Origin: Apilactobacillus apisilvae
GTDB lineage: Bacteria; Bacillota; Bacilli; Lactobacillales; Lactobacillaceae
Direction: 5' to 3'
DNA length: 64,000 nucleotides
Assembly: GCF_023380225.1 (NCBI RefSeq)
Contig: NZ_CP093362.1
Span: 496,001-560,000 of the forward strand
The translations under genes were made by a program, and so were the position numbers. Shown here piece by piece: positions 54,123-63,121 of this stretch. The number at the start of each line of letters is the position of its first letter. The first letter of the stretch is position 1. The notes beneath the pieces are model-generated. The model had not been told where the DNA came from and did no database searches. It saw only the letters and a list, made by a program, of their open reading frames with translations.

Positions 54123-54338
54123 ATGATATTTAAAGTTTTATATCAAGAAAATACAAAATCTAATCCTAAAAGAGAATTTACAAAATCTCTATATGTAGAA
54201 TGTGAAACTGAAGTTGAAGCAAGAGAAATTGTCGACAAAAATACAGATCACAATATTGAATTTATTGAACCTTTAGAAGGCAATCACTTGGCTTACGAAC
54301 AAAAGAGCCCAGATTTTAAAATTACGGAGTTTAAATAA
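54123..54338 (+). CDS. rpoY: DNA-directed RNA polymerase subunit epsilon (RpoY)
   Basis: RpoY is the small Firmicutes RNAP subunit (71 residues, DUF1447), which binds near the secondary channel region and is encoded just before RNase J1. Visible: [36 protein letters not shown] and [24 protein letters not shown] site precedes the ATG, and the rnjA start is two bases after the stop. Confidence 0.96.
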   Translation: MIFKVLYQENTKSNPKREFTKSLYVECETEVEAREIVDKNTDHNIEFIEPLEGNHLAYEQKSPDFKITEFK

Positions 54339-54340
54339 TT

Positions 54341-56023
54341 ATGAATAAACTAAACGTCAAAAATAATGAAACTGCTATTTATGGCGTTGGTGGACTTGGC
54401 GAAATTGGTAAAAACACTTATGGAGTTCAATTTCAAGATGAAATTATATTAATTGATGCTGGAATTAAATTTCCTGAAGATGATTTATTAGGTATCGATT
54501 ATGTTATTCCTGATTACCAATACTTGGTTCAAAATAAAGATAAAATCAAGGCGTTAGTTATTACTCACGGACACGAAGACCATATTGGTGGTGTTCCATA
54601 CTTAATAAAAGACTTAAATGTGCCAATCTACGCTGGTCCATTAGCCCTAGCATTAATAAAAAGTAAATTAGAAGAACATGGTTTATTAAGAACTACTGAA
54701 TTACATGAAATAAATCCAAAAAGCGTTCTCAAATTTAACAAAACTAAAGTGTCATTTTTCAGAACCACTCACTCTATTCCAGACACAATTGGAATAGCTG
54801 TCCATACACCTTCTGGTGTAATCGTTGAAACTGGTGATTATAAATTTGACTTAACACCTGTTACCAGACAGCCACCTGATTTGCAAGAAATGGCACGTCT
54901 CGGTAAGGAAGGCGTTTTATGTCTAATGTCTGATAGTACAAATGCTGAACGCCCTATCTGGACAAAGTCTGAAAGTTGGATTCAACATGCTGTAAATCAT
55001 ATATTTGACGAAGAAACTGGTCGAATTATATTCGCCACTTTCGCTTCAAATATATCAAGAATTAAAACTGCTTGTGATGCTGCAATTAAACACGGCAAAA
55101 AAATTGCTGTATTTGGACGTAGTATGGAAGCTGCGATTGTTAATGGTCAAGAATTAGGATACTTAGACGTTCCCGATGATACTTTTGTAGATGCTTCTGA
55201 ATTACAGTCTTTACCTGCTGATAAAACACTTATATTGTGTACCGGATCTCAAGGTGAACAAATGGCCGCTTTATCTAGAATTGCTAACGGAACACACAGA
55301 CAAATATCTATACAACCTAATGATACTGTTGTGTTTTCTAGTAACCCTATTCCAGGTAATAAGATTAGTGTTGATCGTGTAATCAATGAACTTGAAGAAG
55401 CTGGAGCTAAAGTAATCCACGGTAAAGTAAATAAAATTCACACTTCAGGTCATGGTGGACAAGAAGAACAAAAATTAATGCTTAGTTTAATGAAGCCAAA
55501 ATTTTTCATGCCAATTCATGGTGAATATCGAATGTTAAAAATTCACACAAAACTAGCTGAGCAATGTGGTGTTCCACTAAAGAATAGTTTTATTATGCAA
55601 AACGGAGATGTTTTGGCATTAACAAAAGATTCTGCAAGAATAGCCGGACATTTTACTTCTGGAGACGTATACGTCGATGGAAATGGAATTGGTGATGTTG
55701 GAAGTGTAGTTCTTCGTGATCGCCAATTACTATCTGAAGAAGGATTAGTGGTTGTAGTAGCAACTATTAATCTAAAAGACCAAGAAATTCAATCCGGCCC
55801 TGATTTGCTATCAAGAGGATTTGTTTACATGCGAGAATCTGGTCAACTACTAGATGAAGGTCGTAGATTAGTATTTAGAACTATTAGGAGAGCTATGCGT
55901 AATCGACATGCCAATGAATCTAGTATAAGAAATGCGATTATTGATGATTTACAAGAATTCTTATATAATAAGACCGAAAGACATCCATTAATTTTACCGA
56001 TGTTAATAATGAATAAAAAATAG
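54341..56023 (+). CDS. rnjA: Ribonuclease J1
   Basis: RNase J1 is the main 5'-3' exonuclease and endonuclease of Firmicutes mRNA decay and 16S maturation. The 560 residues carry intact metal motifs: [10 protein letters not shown] near 75-84, THSIPD, GDYKFD, the beta-[12 protein letters not shown] and HGEYRM. A C-terminal domain (about 470-560) follows. It contrasts with the degenerate J2 in this window. Co-transcribed with rpoY; terminator follows. Confidence 0.98.
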   Translation: MNKLNVKNNETAIYGVGGLGEIGKNTYGVQFQDEIILIDAGIKFPEDDLLGIDYVIPDYQYLVQNKDKIKALVITHGHEDHIGGVPYLIKDLNVPIYAGPLALALIKSKLEEHGLLRTTELHEINPKSVLKFNKTKVSFFRTTHSIPDTIGIAVHTPSGVIVETGDYKFDLTPVTRQPPDLQEMARLGKEGVLCLMSDSTNAERPIWTKSESWIQHAVNHIFDEETGRIIFATFASNISRIKTACDAAIKHGKKIAVFGRSMEAAIVNGQELGYLDVPDDTFVDASELQSLPADKTLILCTGSQGEQMAALSRIANGTHRQISIQPNDTVVFSSNPIPGNKISVDRVINELEEAGAKVIHGKVNKIHTSGHGGQEEQKLMLSLMKPKFFMPIHGEYRMLKIHTKLAEQCGVPLKNSFIMQNGDVLALTKDSARIAGHFTSGDVYVDGNGIGDVGSVVLRDRQLLSEEGLVVVVATINLKDQEIQSGPDLLSRGFVYMRESGQLLDEGRRLVFRTIRRAMRNRHANESSIRNAIIDDLQEFLYNKTERHPLILPMLIMNKK

Positions 56024-56042
56024 TTGTCTATTCTTATTTTTG

Positions 56043-56076
56043 AAAGACGAATTCTTAAATGAATTCGTCTTTTTAA
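56043..56076 (+). terminator. Terminator after rnjA
   Basis: AAAGACGAATTC / GAATTCGTCTTT with a six-base loop and TTTTT following. Confidence 0.9.
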
Positions 56077-56095
56077 TTAAAAAGGAGAAAATATA

Positions 56096-56998
56096 TTGCT
56101 TTCAGACTACTTAATAATTCTGAATCCCGCAGCTAATGACAGAAAAACAAAAAACAACTGGAAAAAAGTTGAAAACATTTTACAAGATAACGATATTAAA
56201 TACACTCTTAAGGTAACAAGAAAAAAAAATCACGCCAAGGAAATACTAAATTATTATATAAGAAAATGGAAAAAAATAAAAAAATTTCCTAAAGCAATAA
56301 TAATTATCGGTGGTGATGGAACCCTTAATGAAGTATTAAGTGCTATTTATGTAAAACAAGAAGAAGATAGAAGTATTCCTGATATTCCGATTAGCATTTT
56401 ACCTTTTGGTAAAAATAATAATTTTGCTAAAGAACATGGTATTAAAAGAAACAATTGGAAAAAAGAAATAGTTAAGTTAATTAAAAAACCGGTGGTTAAT
56501 GATTTAAGTATTGGAATTTTTTATGAAAATATAAAAAATCAATATGGCGTTTTTCATAATAATATAGGAATTGGTTTAGATGCCAATGTTGTTAATTTAA
56601 AAAGCACCATTGGAAATAAAAGCAAATTTAATAAAATTACTAAACTTATTTCATTAATTCCACTGTTATATAAAATAGATTCTTTTGAATCTAAAATAAA
56701 AATAGATAATAATAAAAATTATTATTTTTCAAAAACAATTATGTGTACAGTAAGTCAATCTAATAATAATATGAATTTAATTGTTATAGAAAAAAGAAAT
56801 ATTATTAGATTAGTTTATACTCTAATGTTAGTGATAATAGGAAAGCACTTTAAGATGAGATCGATTCATAAATTTACTGGAAATGAAATTAGTATTACAA
56901 TACCTTCATTAGAGTATGGACAAGTTGATGGTGAACAATTAGGTAGTCGTTTTTATGATATTGATTATAAAATAACAAAATACCCATTTATAATATAA
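56096..56998 (+). CDS. Diacylglycerol kinase / LCB5-YegS family lipid kinase
   Basis: This soluble lipid-kinase family protein (300 residues) has the nucleotide-binding GGDGTLNEVLSA near 73. The second signature, normally GT-x-ND-F-A, reads GKNNNFA here (PFGKNNNFAKEHGI), so the conserved Thr and Asp are replaced. DgkB proteins recycle diacylglycerol from lipoteichoic acid synthesis. The start is TTG with AAGGAGAAA eight bases before. It is unusually Lys/Asn/Ile-rich, and whether it is active is open. It follows the rnjA terminator closely. Confidence 0.82.
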   Translation: MLSDYLIILNPAANDRKTKNNWKKVENILQDNDIKYTLKVTRKKNHAKEILNYYIRKWKKIKKFPKAIIIIGGDGTLNEVLSAIYVKQEEDRSIPDIPISILPFGKNNNFAKEHGIKRNNWKKEIVKLIKKPVVNDLSIGIFYENIKNQYGVFHNNIGIGLDANVVNLKSTIGNKSKFNKITKLISLIPLLYKIDSFESKIKIDNNKNYYFSKTIMCTVSQSNNNMNLIVIEKRNIIRLVYTLMLVIIGKHFKMRSIHKFTGNEISITIPSLEYGQVDGEQLGSRFYDIDYKITKYPFII

Positions 56999-57030
56999 AA
57001 AGCGCTGCAGTATATAACACAGCGCTTTTT
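56997..57030. terminator. Bidirectional terminator between the lipid kinase and permease genes
   Basis: AAAA-AGCGCTG / CAGCGCT-TTTT with a 12-base loop, serving the kinase gene (plus) and the permease gene (minus). Confidence 0.85.
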
Positions 57031-57038
57031 ATATATTA

Positions 57039-58466
57039 TTAAACAGTAATAAGTCCATTAATGAGACAATATAATGCAATAATAGCAAAAATAAACAAAA
57101 TTACTGCAATAAATCTTTCTATATTATTAAATACTATACTTTCTTTATTATCAAATTTTTGTAAATAATAATAAACTGGGATTCCAGCTGCAAACAAAAT
57201 AGTTGCTAATAACATGAAATTTAATCCAGCTGCATACAATAGCCAGAATGAGTAAATACTGGCTATAATTCCCACAAACAGATTTTTATTTCTACTAGGT
57301 GTTTTATCATCCAAGTAAGAATATTTTAATTGGTAAAAAGCAGAAAAAGCATATGGAATAAGAACAGCAGCACTAGAAATAGAATAAAATAAGTGATAAG
57401 CACTAGAAGAAACTAAAAATGAAACCATAAATATTTCAACTAAAACATTTGTGAAAATTAAAGAATTGATGGGGGCACCATTTTTATTTTCTTTAGCAAA
57501 AGTTTTTGGAAAAGTACCAACTTTAGCGGCTTCATATGGAACTTCAGATGCAAACATAGTCCAAGAAAGCCATGCACCAATTACTGAAATAATTAGTCCT
57601 ATATTAACAATAATAGCTCCCCACTTACCAATTAAACTTTGTAATAAATATGCCATCGCAGGTTGGCCTAAATGAGATAACTGCGCTTGCTTCATTACAC
57701 CAAAAGATAATAAAGTAACTAACATATAAATCAATGCAACTATTACAATTCCTAAAACCGTAGCTCGACCAACATCTTTTCTTTTTTTAGCATATCCTGA
57801 AAAAATAACGGCCCCTTCTATTCCTGAAAAGACCCAAACAGTAACTAACATTGTACTTTTAACTTGACCCAAAACATCACTAAAATTGAAAGGCTTATTA
57901 CCCATCAACCAAAAATCAGTTGTAAACACATTCAATTTAAAAGCAATAATCATAATTACTATAAACAAAAATAATGGAATTAACTTAGTGAAAGTAATAA
58001 TAGTGTTAATAAAAGAAGCAGATTGAATACCTCTTAAAATTAAAAAGTGACAAATCCATAAAAAGATAGATCCAACACCAAAGGATATTAGATTATGACC
58101 ATTATCGAATATTGGGAAAAAATAAGTCAAAGCACTCATTAGTAAGGTAGCGTAACTAATATTACCAAGCCAAACTGATAACCAATATCCCCACGCAGAA
58201 TTGAATCCCATGTATCTACCAAAACCAGCTTCAGCATAACTATAAACACCTGCTTGTAAATCTGGTCTTTTAATCGTTAAATTTTGAAAAGTTAGTGCTA
58301 AAGAAAGCATTCCAATTCCAGTTATAATCCATCCAATGATAACTGCACCAGCTCCAGCATTAGCAGAAATATCATTCATTAAATTAAAAACTCCTCCACC
58401 AATAATTGAACCAACTACTAAACCAATTAATTCATATAGGTTTAGCTTTTTTGCGGAGTTCCCCAT
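57039..58466 (-). CDS. Basic amino acid antiporter, APA family (ArcD-like)
   Basis: This is a 475-residue APC-superfamily transporter with about 13 membrane helices. The N-terminal signature LVVGSIIGGGVFNLMND and AEAGFGRYMGFNSAWGYWLS are characteristic of arginine/ornithine and lysine antiporters of the basic amino acid/polyamine antiporter family. Substrate is inferred from the family only; no arginine deiminase genes are visible in this window. The ATG at 58466 follows GGAGAG; a start 12 codons upstream overlaps it. The IS element lies upstream of its promoter region. Confidence 0.88.
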   Translation of the reverse strand: MGNSAKKLNLYELIGLVVGSIIGGGVFNLMNDISANAGAGAVIIGWIITGIGMLSLALTFQNLTIKRPDLQAGVYSYAEAGFGRYMGFNSAWGYWLSVWLGNISYATLLMSALTYFFPIFDNGHNLISFGVGSIFLWICHFLILRGIQSASFINTIITFTKLIPLFLFIVIMIIAFKLNVFTTDFWLMGNKPFNFSDVLGQVKSTMLVTVWVFSGIEGAVIFSGYAKKRKDVGRATVLGIVIVALIYMLVTLLSFGVMKQAQLSHLGQPAMAYLLQSLIGKWGAIIVNIGLIISVIGAWLSWTMFASEVPYEAAKVGTFPKTFAKENKNGAPINSLIFTNVLVEIFMVSFLVSSSAYHLFYSISSAAVLIPYAFSAFYQLKYSYLDDKTPSRNKNLFVGIIASIYSFWLLYAAGLNFMLLATILFAAGIPVYYYLQKFDNKESIVFNNIERFIAVILFIFAIIALYCLINGLITV

Positions 58467-58544
58467 TTCATTCTCTCCTTTAAAAATTTTTCTAAAAAAC
58501 ACAATAAATTCAATTATAACGTAATTAATAAGTAATTGTATACA

Positions 58545-58569
58545 ATAAAAGGGACTGTGACATAAGTCT
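58545..58569. repeat. IS left terminal inverted repeat
   Basis: This 25-bp end is complementary to 60261-60285; the core reads GGGACTGTGACATAAGTCT, starting at 58551. The outermost ATAAAA could instead be a target duplication, since ATAAAA also occurs at 60284-60289. Confidence 0.88.
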
Positions 58570-58621
58570 ATACAAAAATAGGATTTACGTTTTAAATTTA
58601 ACGTAAATCCTATTTTTGTAT
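58570..58621. terminator. 22-bp perfect palindrome at the IS left end
   Basis: Arms 58570-58591 and 58600-58621 are fully complementary with an 8-base loop (core GGATTTACGTT). It lies just after the transposase stop and can terminate transcripts in both directions. Confidence 0.85.
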
Positions 58622-58627
58622 ATAACT

Positions 58628-60136
58628 TTATAAAATTAATGCCATTATAGTAAACCCAGCTTCCTTTTTAACCTTATCGATTCCCCTAACGGAGAATCGA
58701 TTGAAACGCAAAGAAGCCTTTAGTCTACCAAAAACCGATTCAACGTCTATCTTTCTTTTTGCGTAAATATCACTTGTTTTTGGTGCCAAAAGCAATGCTT
58801 TTTGTTTGTTTTTAAAATATTCCCATGCATAATTAATACTAATTTTTCTAGTGTTACCAGACTTAGTTAGAGCATATGAATTAATGTCTTGATTAAGATC
58901 ATACTTTTCAGCTTTATATTCTTTAAAATCACGAGTGAATTTATATTTATCAGTTCTTTTACGATAACCATTAAAATTAAATCTGATGCCTTTGGGATCA
59001 ATATAATAATCATCTTTTGAATTATAATACCAATTCATGACCTTACGGTCATCACTTTTCCATTTACGACTTTGTTCTTTTAACATTGTTCCATAGGGAA
59101 TTAAAGGAATGTTATTAGTTAGTTTGTCTTCTATAAAGCGATAATTACTTTCAGATCCATAACCAGCATCGGCAACAATATATTTACCTAAACTATTATT
59201 CTTAATTTGTTTATTTAAGAACGGAATTAAAGTACGAGTATCAGTGGGATTTTGATAAATGTCAAAATTAGTTATGAATTGTCCACTAGTGGCAATTTGT
59301 AAATTATAAGCAGGTTTAAGTTGTCCATTTAACATGGGGTCTTCCTTAATACGCATAAAAGTAGCATCATGATCAGTCTTAGAATAACTATTACGATTGG
59401 AAAATATTTTATTACTTTTTTGATATTCTATTTGTTTGCATTTACGAAAACGAAGTTTTCTTTTAATGGCTTTTAACTTACGACGCTTTTGTTTATGGGG
59501 ATTAGGTGATAGTTTTTTATTCTGTTTAATTTGATCATTTAAATCTGCTAAACAATTTTCTAAATGGATGATGATTTCATCTAACTCACTTGTTGAAATA
59601 TCAGAGTCATCTGGGAGTTCACCCACATATTTAACATCATTCATGTCATGTAGTAATTTTATAATCGCTTCGCGATTTAATTTATCGAATCTGATTATAT
59701 TTTTACGCCAAACAAAAGAATACTTATTAGCATTCGCTAGTATTTTAGTTCCATCAATAAAACTTACATCATCAATATAATTATTTTTTCTTAGATATTT
59801 AGTTAATTGATTCATGCATTTACTAATTAAATTTTCTGCTTCATCTGAAATCCTAAATCGACAGACTGTTCTGTATGAAGGAAATGAATTTTTAGTTAAC
59901 CAACGTGCAGGTAAATTTTCTTCTGCCAGCTCACTAATTTGGCGACTACTAAAAATCCCTTTAGAATAAGCAAACAAGGTTAACTTTAATAGTGACCGTA
60001 GGTCGTATTTTCGTGGCCTACCAAATATGTATTTTTCTTCTAAACCAATCATTTCAACAATTTGATTGATAATTTTTACTTGATGATTATTTTTAGGTTG
60101 CCAATTTTGAATATTTAAAATATAATTAGTACTCAT
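58628..60136 (-). CDS. IS1182-family DDE transposase
   Basis: This 502-residue transposase has the family order: an N-terminal DUF772-type domain (about 40-110; IFGRPRKYDLRSLLKL), the first catalytic Asp in SFIDGTKILANANKYSF near 127, the second in VADAGYGSESNY near 322 and the Glu in DVESVFGRLKA near 466. No frameshift or stop interrupts it, so it may be active. I choose the ATG at 60136 (MSTNYILNI); a TTG seven codons upstream has no Shine-Dalgarno. Confidence 0.94.
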   Translation of the reverse strand: MSTNYILNIQNWQPKNNHQVKIINQIVEMIGLEEKYIFGRPRKYDLRSLLKLTLFAYSKGIFSSRQISELAEENLPARWLTKNSFPSYRTVCRFRISDEAENLISKCMNQLTKYLRKNNYIDDVSFIDGTKILANANKYSFVWRKNIIRFDKLNREAIIKLLHDMNDVKYVGELPDDSDISTSELDEIIIHLENCLADLNDQIKQNKKLSPNPHKQKRRKLKAIKRKLRFRKCKQIEYQKSNKIFSNRNSYSKTDHDATFMRIKEDPMLNGQLKPAYNLQIATSGQFITNFDIYQNPTDTRTLIPFLNKQIKNNSLGKYIVADAGYGSESNYRFIEDKLTNNIPLIPYGTMLKEQSRKWKSDDRKVMNWYYNSKDDYYIDPKGIRFNFNGYRKRTDKYKFTRDFKEYKAEKYDLNQDINSYALTKSGNTRKISINYAWEYFKNKQKALLLAPKTSDIYAKRKIDVESVFGRLKASLRFNRFSVRGIDKVKKEAGFTIMALIL

Positions 60137-60169
60137 TAGTTTTAAGTTTCCTTTCAAGGAGATTTATTT

Positions 60170-60198
60170 AAACGATATCGGTTGGTTCGATATCGTTT
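60170..60198 (-). promoter_or_regulatory. Hairpin in the transposase mRNA leader
   Basis: AAACGATATCG-(7)-CGATATCGTTT, a perfect 11-bp stem between the promoter and the ribosome binding site of the transposase. It may limit translation from outside transcripts, a known strategy of insertion sequences. Confidence 0.6.
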
Positions 60199-60201
60199 TT
60201 T

Positions 60202-60230
60202 ATTATACATAAATAACGCTCGTTGGAAAA
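60202..60230 (-). promoter_or_regulatory. Transposase promoter
   Basis: Minus-strand TTTTCC (60225-60230), 17-bp spacer, TATAAT (60202-60207). The -35 overlaps the adjacent palindrome. Confidence 0.5.
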
Positions 60231-60258
60231 ATTAAATTCCAACGAGCGTTATTTTTTT
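60212..60258 (+). terminator. 17-bp palindrome at the IS right end
   Basis: Arms 60212-60228 and 60237-60253 (core AACGCTCGTTGGAA) are perfect, followed by seven T residues on the plus strand. It stops plus-strand transcripts leaving the element and may hinder minus-strand read-in. Confidence 0.8.
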
Positions 60259-60260
60259 AG

Positions 60261-60285
60261 AGACTTATGTCACAGTCCCTTTTAT
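60261..60285. repeat. IS right terminal inverted repeat
   Basis: Complement of 58545-58569, 25 of 25 bases, with the core AGACTTATGTCACAGTCCC. Confidence 0.88.
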
Positions 60286-60292
60286 AAAAAAA

Positions 60293-61279
60293 TTATTTTT
60301 TTAGAATATTATCGATTTCATCAAGTTCATCTTGAGTAAATGATAAATTATCTAATGCCTTTAAATTAGAAATCAAATGCTCTGGTTTAGAAGCACCAGT
60401 TACAACACTTGTTACTACCGGATCATGTAATAACCAAGCTAAACTCATTTGAGCTAATGATTGATCACGATTTTTAGCTAAATCATTTAATTTGTTTAAT
60501 TTTTCAACCACATTTCCTTTATCATTTAACATGAAACTATTAGTAAAATGCAATTTTAAGTCATCAGGAATTCCATTTAAATATTTATCAGTTAGAACTC
60601 CTTCAGCAAGTGGACCATATGCAACTAGGGCATCATTATTTTCCTTTAAAGTATCGATTGTTCCATCCTGCTCAACTTGTCGATTTAACAAGTTGTAAGA
60701 CATTTGATTAACAACAAATGGAGTATGCAATTCTTTAAAGTACTTAATGATTTCTTTAGTTTGTTCACCATTATAATTAGAAATACCGGCATATAATGCT
60801 TTACCTGACTTAACTATTCCATCAAGTGCTTCGGCCGTTTCTTCAAGACTAGTATTAGGATCAAATCTATGACTATAGTAAATATCAACATAATCTAATC
60901 CCATTCGTTTCAATGAACGATCAATTGCAGCTACTAAAGTTTTTTTTGAAGAAAAAGAACCATAAGGTCCTGGCCACATATGATAGCCAGCTTTAGTCGT
61001 AATAACTAATTCATCACGATAAGGTTTTAAATCGGCATTATAAACTTGGCCAAACATTCTCTCGGCAGCACCTGAACCTGGTCCATAGTTATTAGCTAAA
61101 TCAAAACTAAAAATTCCTTTATCAAAAGCATCAAGCATTACTTTTTCACTATCTTTAAAGTTAGCATCATCACCATAACTATGCCACATACCGAATGACA
61201 ATGCTGGTAATTGTAATCCAGAATTACCTGCTCGACGAACTTTCATACTATCATAACGATGATCTGAAGCTTTATACAT
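60293..61279 (-). CDS. Aldo/keto reductase (YghZ / L-glyceraldehyde-3-phosphate reductase type)
   Basis: This is a 328-residue NADPH-dependent reductase of the AKR superfamily with the tetrad Asp (FDLANNYG) and Tyr in the same motif, Lys (TTKAGYHM) near 97 and His (YYSHRFD) near 137. MKVRRAGNSGLQLPALSFGM and MWPGPYGS are typical of the YghZ branch, which reduces aldehydes such as methylglyoxal and L-glyceraldehyde 3-phosphate. True substrate unknown. An IS element sits immediately after its stop codon, and no terminator of its own remains visible. Confidence 0.9.
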   Translation of the reverse strand: MYKASDHRYDSMKVRRAGNSGLQLPALSFGMWHSYGDDANFKDSEKVMLDAFDKGIFSFDLANNYGPGSGAAERMFGQVYNADLKPYRDELVITTKAGYHMWPGPYGSFSSKKTLVAAIDRSLKRMGLDYVDIYYSHRFDPNTSLEETAEALDGIVKSGKALYAGISNYNGEQTKEIIKYFKELHTPFVVNQMSYNLLNRQVEQDGTIDTLKENNDALVAYGPLAEGVLTDKYLNGIPDDLKLHFTNSFMLNDKGNVVEKLNKLNDLAKNRDQSLAQMSLAWLLHDPVVTSVVTGASKPEHLISNLKALDNLSFTQDELDEIDNILKK

Positions 61280-61341
61280 AATAATCCCCCTTATTATTTT
61301 AAACTATAAATATTTTAAAATTTTTCGTTATATAAAGTCAA

Positions 61342-61377
61342 GAAAAGCCCTCAACAATAATATGTTAAGAGCTTTAA
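61342..61377 (-). terminator. Terminator after the OppA-type gene
   Basis: AAGCTCTTAACA / TGTTGAGGGCTT (two G-U pairs, 6-base loop) followed by TTTTC on the minus strand. Confidence 0.8.
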
Positions 61378-61380
61378 TAA

Positions 61381-63021
61381 CTAATTATTAATTTTAATGT
61401 TAATCCAGTTTCTACTCATACCAGCTGGATTCCAAATATATCCATTAATATGAGTGTTCCATAACTCAGCAGTTGCTGGTTGATACAATGGAATTACTCC
61501 TTGATTTTGCATTAATACTTTTTCAGCATTAACTAAATCATCAAAACGTTTTTCTGAATTATTAGCATCTCGATTATTAGACATTTCAATGTAGTTATCG
61601 AATGAAGAGTTACTCCATTTTGAAAAGTTCATTGAATTATTAGATTCAAACAATTGTAAGAAGTTAATTGGGTCTGAAAAATCAGCTCCCCATTTATTAA
61701 TGGCAATATCAAATTGACCATTATCTTGACGACTCATTCTGGTTTTATCAGGAATTGAAGTTACATTAATTGATAAACCAGGTAATTTATCTAATTGAGT
61801 TTGTAAAAATTCAGCATTAGCTTTGGATTGGTCATCGTCAGCTGTCAAAATTGATAAGTTAACTGATGACATATTTTCTTGCTTCATAGCTTTCTTCCAA
61901 AGAGATTTGGCCTCATTAAGATTGTATGAAACAGCATCTTTTACATATGACTTATCTCCAAATGTCTTATCACTAGCATTTCCTTTCATGCTAGCTAATT
62001 TAGATGGAACTAGTCCTTTAGCTGGAACAGAACCATCACGTAAAACATTATTAGATAATTCTTCTCTATTAATAGCTAATGACAAAGCGCGTCTAGCATT
62101 AGCATTTCTTAATATAGGATTTTTCTTTTGGTTTAGCAACATATAAACTGTTGCACCACCAGTAAAGGATTTAAAGCCCTTTTCGTTTTTGTAATTAACA
62201 ACTTGATCTCCATTTAGTGGAGTAACGTCTAGTTTTCCTTGTTGGAATAGGTTTAATGAAGTACTAGGATTCTTAACAACTGAAACATTAATTTTATCTA
62301 AGTGAACATTTTTAGCGTTCCAATATTTATTATTCTTAATCAATTGCCAATTTTCATTAGTTCCATTCCATTTCTTTAGTACAAATGGACCATCCGAATT
62401 TGTCTTATTACTATTTTCACCATATGACTTACCATATTTATCAACAACTGACTGTTGCAATGGGAAGAACACGGGGAAAGATAATAATCTTCTAAAATAA
62501 GGAACTGGCTTATTTAAATTAACAACTAATTTATAATTACCATCCGCTTTAACACCTAAATTATCAGGACTCATTTGACCTTTTTGGATTGAGTCATAAT
62601 TTTGAATCTGTGCGAATAGATATGCATACTGAGAAGCTGATTTAGGATTAGCAGCTCGACGCCAAGAATAAACAAAATCTTTGGCTGTCACTTCTTGTCC
62701 GTTTACCCATTTAGCTCCTTTTCGCAAGTTAAATGTATACTGTTTACCATCGTTAGAAACTTTGTAACTTGTAGCTAAGGCATTATCAATTTTATCATTT
62801 TCACCCAAACGATATAATCCTTCAGTTGTATGATATAACATCGTTAAACTAGAAGAATCTGAAGCCTTAGTATTATCCATTGATGATATTTCAGTTGGAT
62901 AACTTAAATTTAACTGTTTACTATTAATCTGCTTATCTTGAGAACTTTGACTACCACAAGCAACTAATACCATTGCTAAACCAGCAGTCATAATTCCTAC
63001 AATTGATTTTTTCCACTTCAA
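61381..63021 (-). CDS. Oligopeptide ABC transporter substrate-binding lipoprotein (OppA/DppE type)
   Basis: This is a 546-residue SBP family 5 protein. The N-terminus is a lipoprotein signal (Lys-rich, hydrophobic, lipobox LVAC with Cys22), so it is anchored outside the membrane. Family features include YTFNLRKGAKWVNGQEVTAK, ALSLAINREEL and FDIAINKWGADFSDP. It binds peptides for import. No permease or ATPase genes are adjacent here, so it is an orphan binding protein that must share a transporter encoded elsewhere. Own promoter and terminator. Confidence 0.94.
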   Translation of the reverse strand: MKWKKSIVGIMTAGLAMVLVACGSQSSQDKQINSKQLNLSYPTEISSMDNTKASDSSSLTMLYHTTEGLYRLGENDKIDNALATSYKVSNDGKQYTFNLRKGAKWVNGQEVTAKDFVYSWRRAANPKSASQYAYLFAQIQNYDSIQKGQMSPDNLGVKADGNYKLVVNLNKPVPYFRRLLSFPVFFPLQQSVVDKYGKSYGENSNKTNSDGPFVLKKWNGTNENWQLIKNNKYWNAKNVHLDKINVSVVKNPSTSLNLFQQGKLDVTPLNGDQVVNYKNEKGFKSFTGGATVYMLLNQKKNPILRNANARRALSLAINREELSNNVLRDGSVPAKGLVPSKLASMKGNASDKTFGDKSYVKDAVSYNLNEAKSLWKKAMKQENMSSVNLSILTADDDQSKANAEFLQTQLDKLPGLSINVTSIPDKTRMSRQDNGQFDIAINKWGADFSDPINFLQLFESNNSMNFSKWSNSSFDNYIEMSNNRDANNSEKRFDDLVNAEKVLMQNQGVIPLYQPATAELWNTHINGYIWNPAGMSRNWINIKINN

Positions 63022-63055
63022 TATATATCACCTACCATAATTTATAACAATAAGT

Positions 63056-63083
63056 AGTTTAGCATAAAAATATATCGTTGCAA
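63056..63083 (-). promoter_or_regulatory. Promoter of the OppA-type gene
   Basis: Minus-strand TTGCAA (63078-63083), 16-bp spacer, extended -10 TGCTAAACT (-10 at 63056-63061), directly after the prs terminator. Confidence 0.55.
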
Positions 63084-63086
63084 AAT

Positions 63087-63112
63087 AAAAAGCACCCGAT
63101 TTAATCAAGTGC
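63087..63112 (-). terminator. Terminator after prs
   Basis: GCACTTGAT / ATCGGGTGC (two G-U pairs) with a three-base loop and TTTTT following on the minus strand. Confidence 0.8.
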
Positions 63113-63121
63113 CTATAATTA

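Larger units (their letters stand above)
58545..60285 (-). mobile_element. IS1182-family insertion sequence, apparently intact
   Basis: The element is a 1.7-kb unit with near-identical inverted ends and a single full-length transposase gene. It has perfect palindromes inside both ends that insulate the transposase gene. It lies 7-14 bases beyond the aldo/keto reductase stop codon and upstream of the ArcD-like gene, and therefore probably removed or displaced the reductase terminator. The exact outer boundaries depend on whether ATAAAA belongs to the element or is a 6-bp target duplication. Confidence 0.92.
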
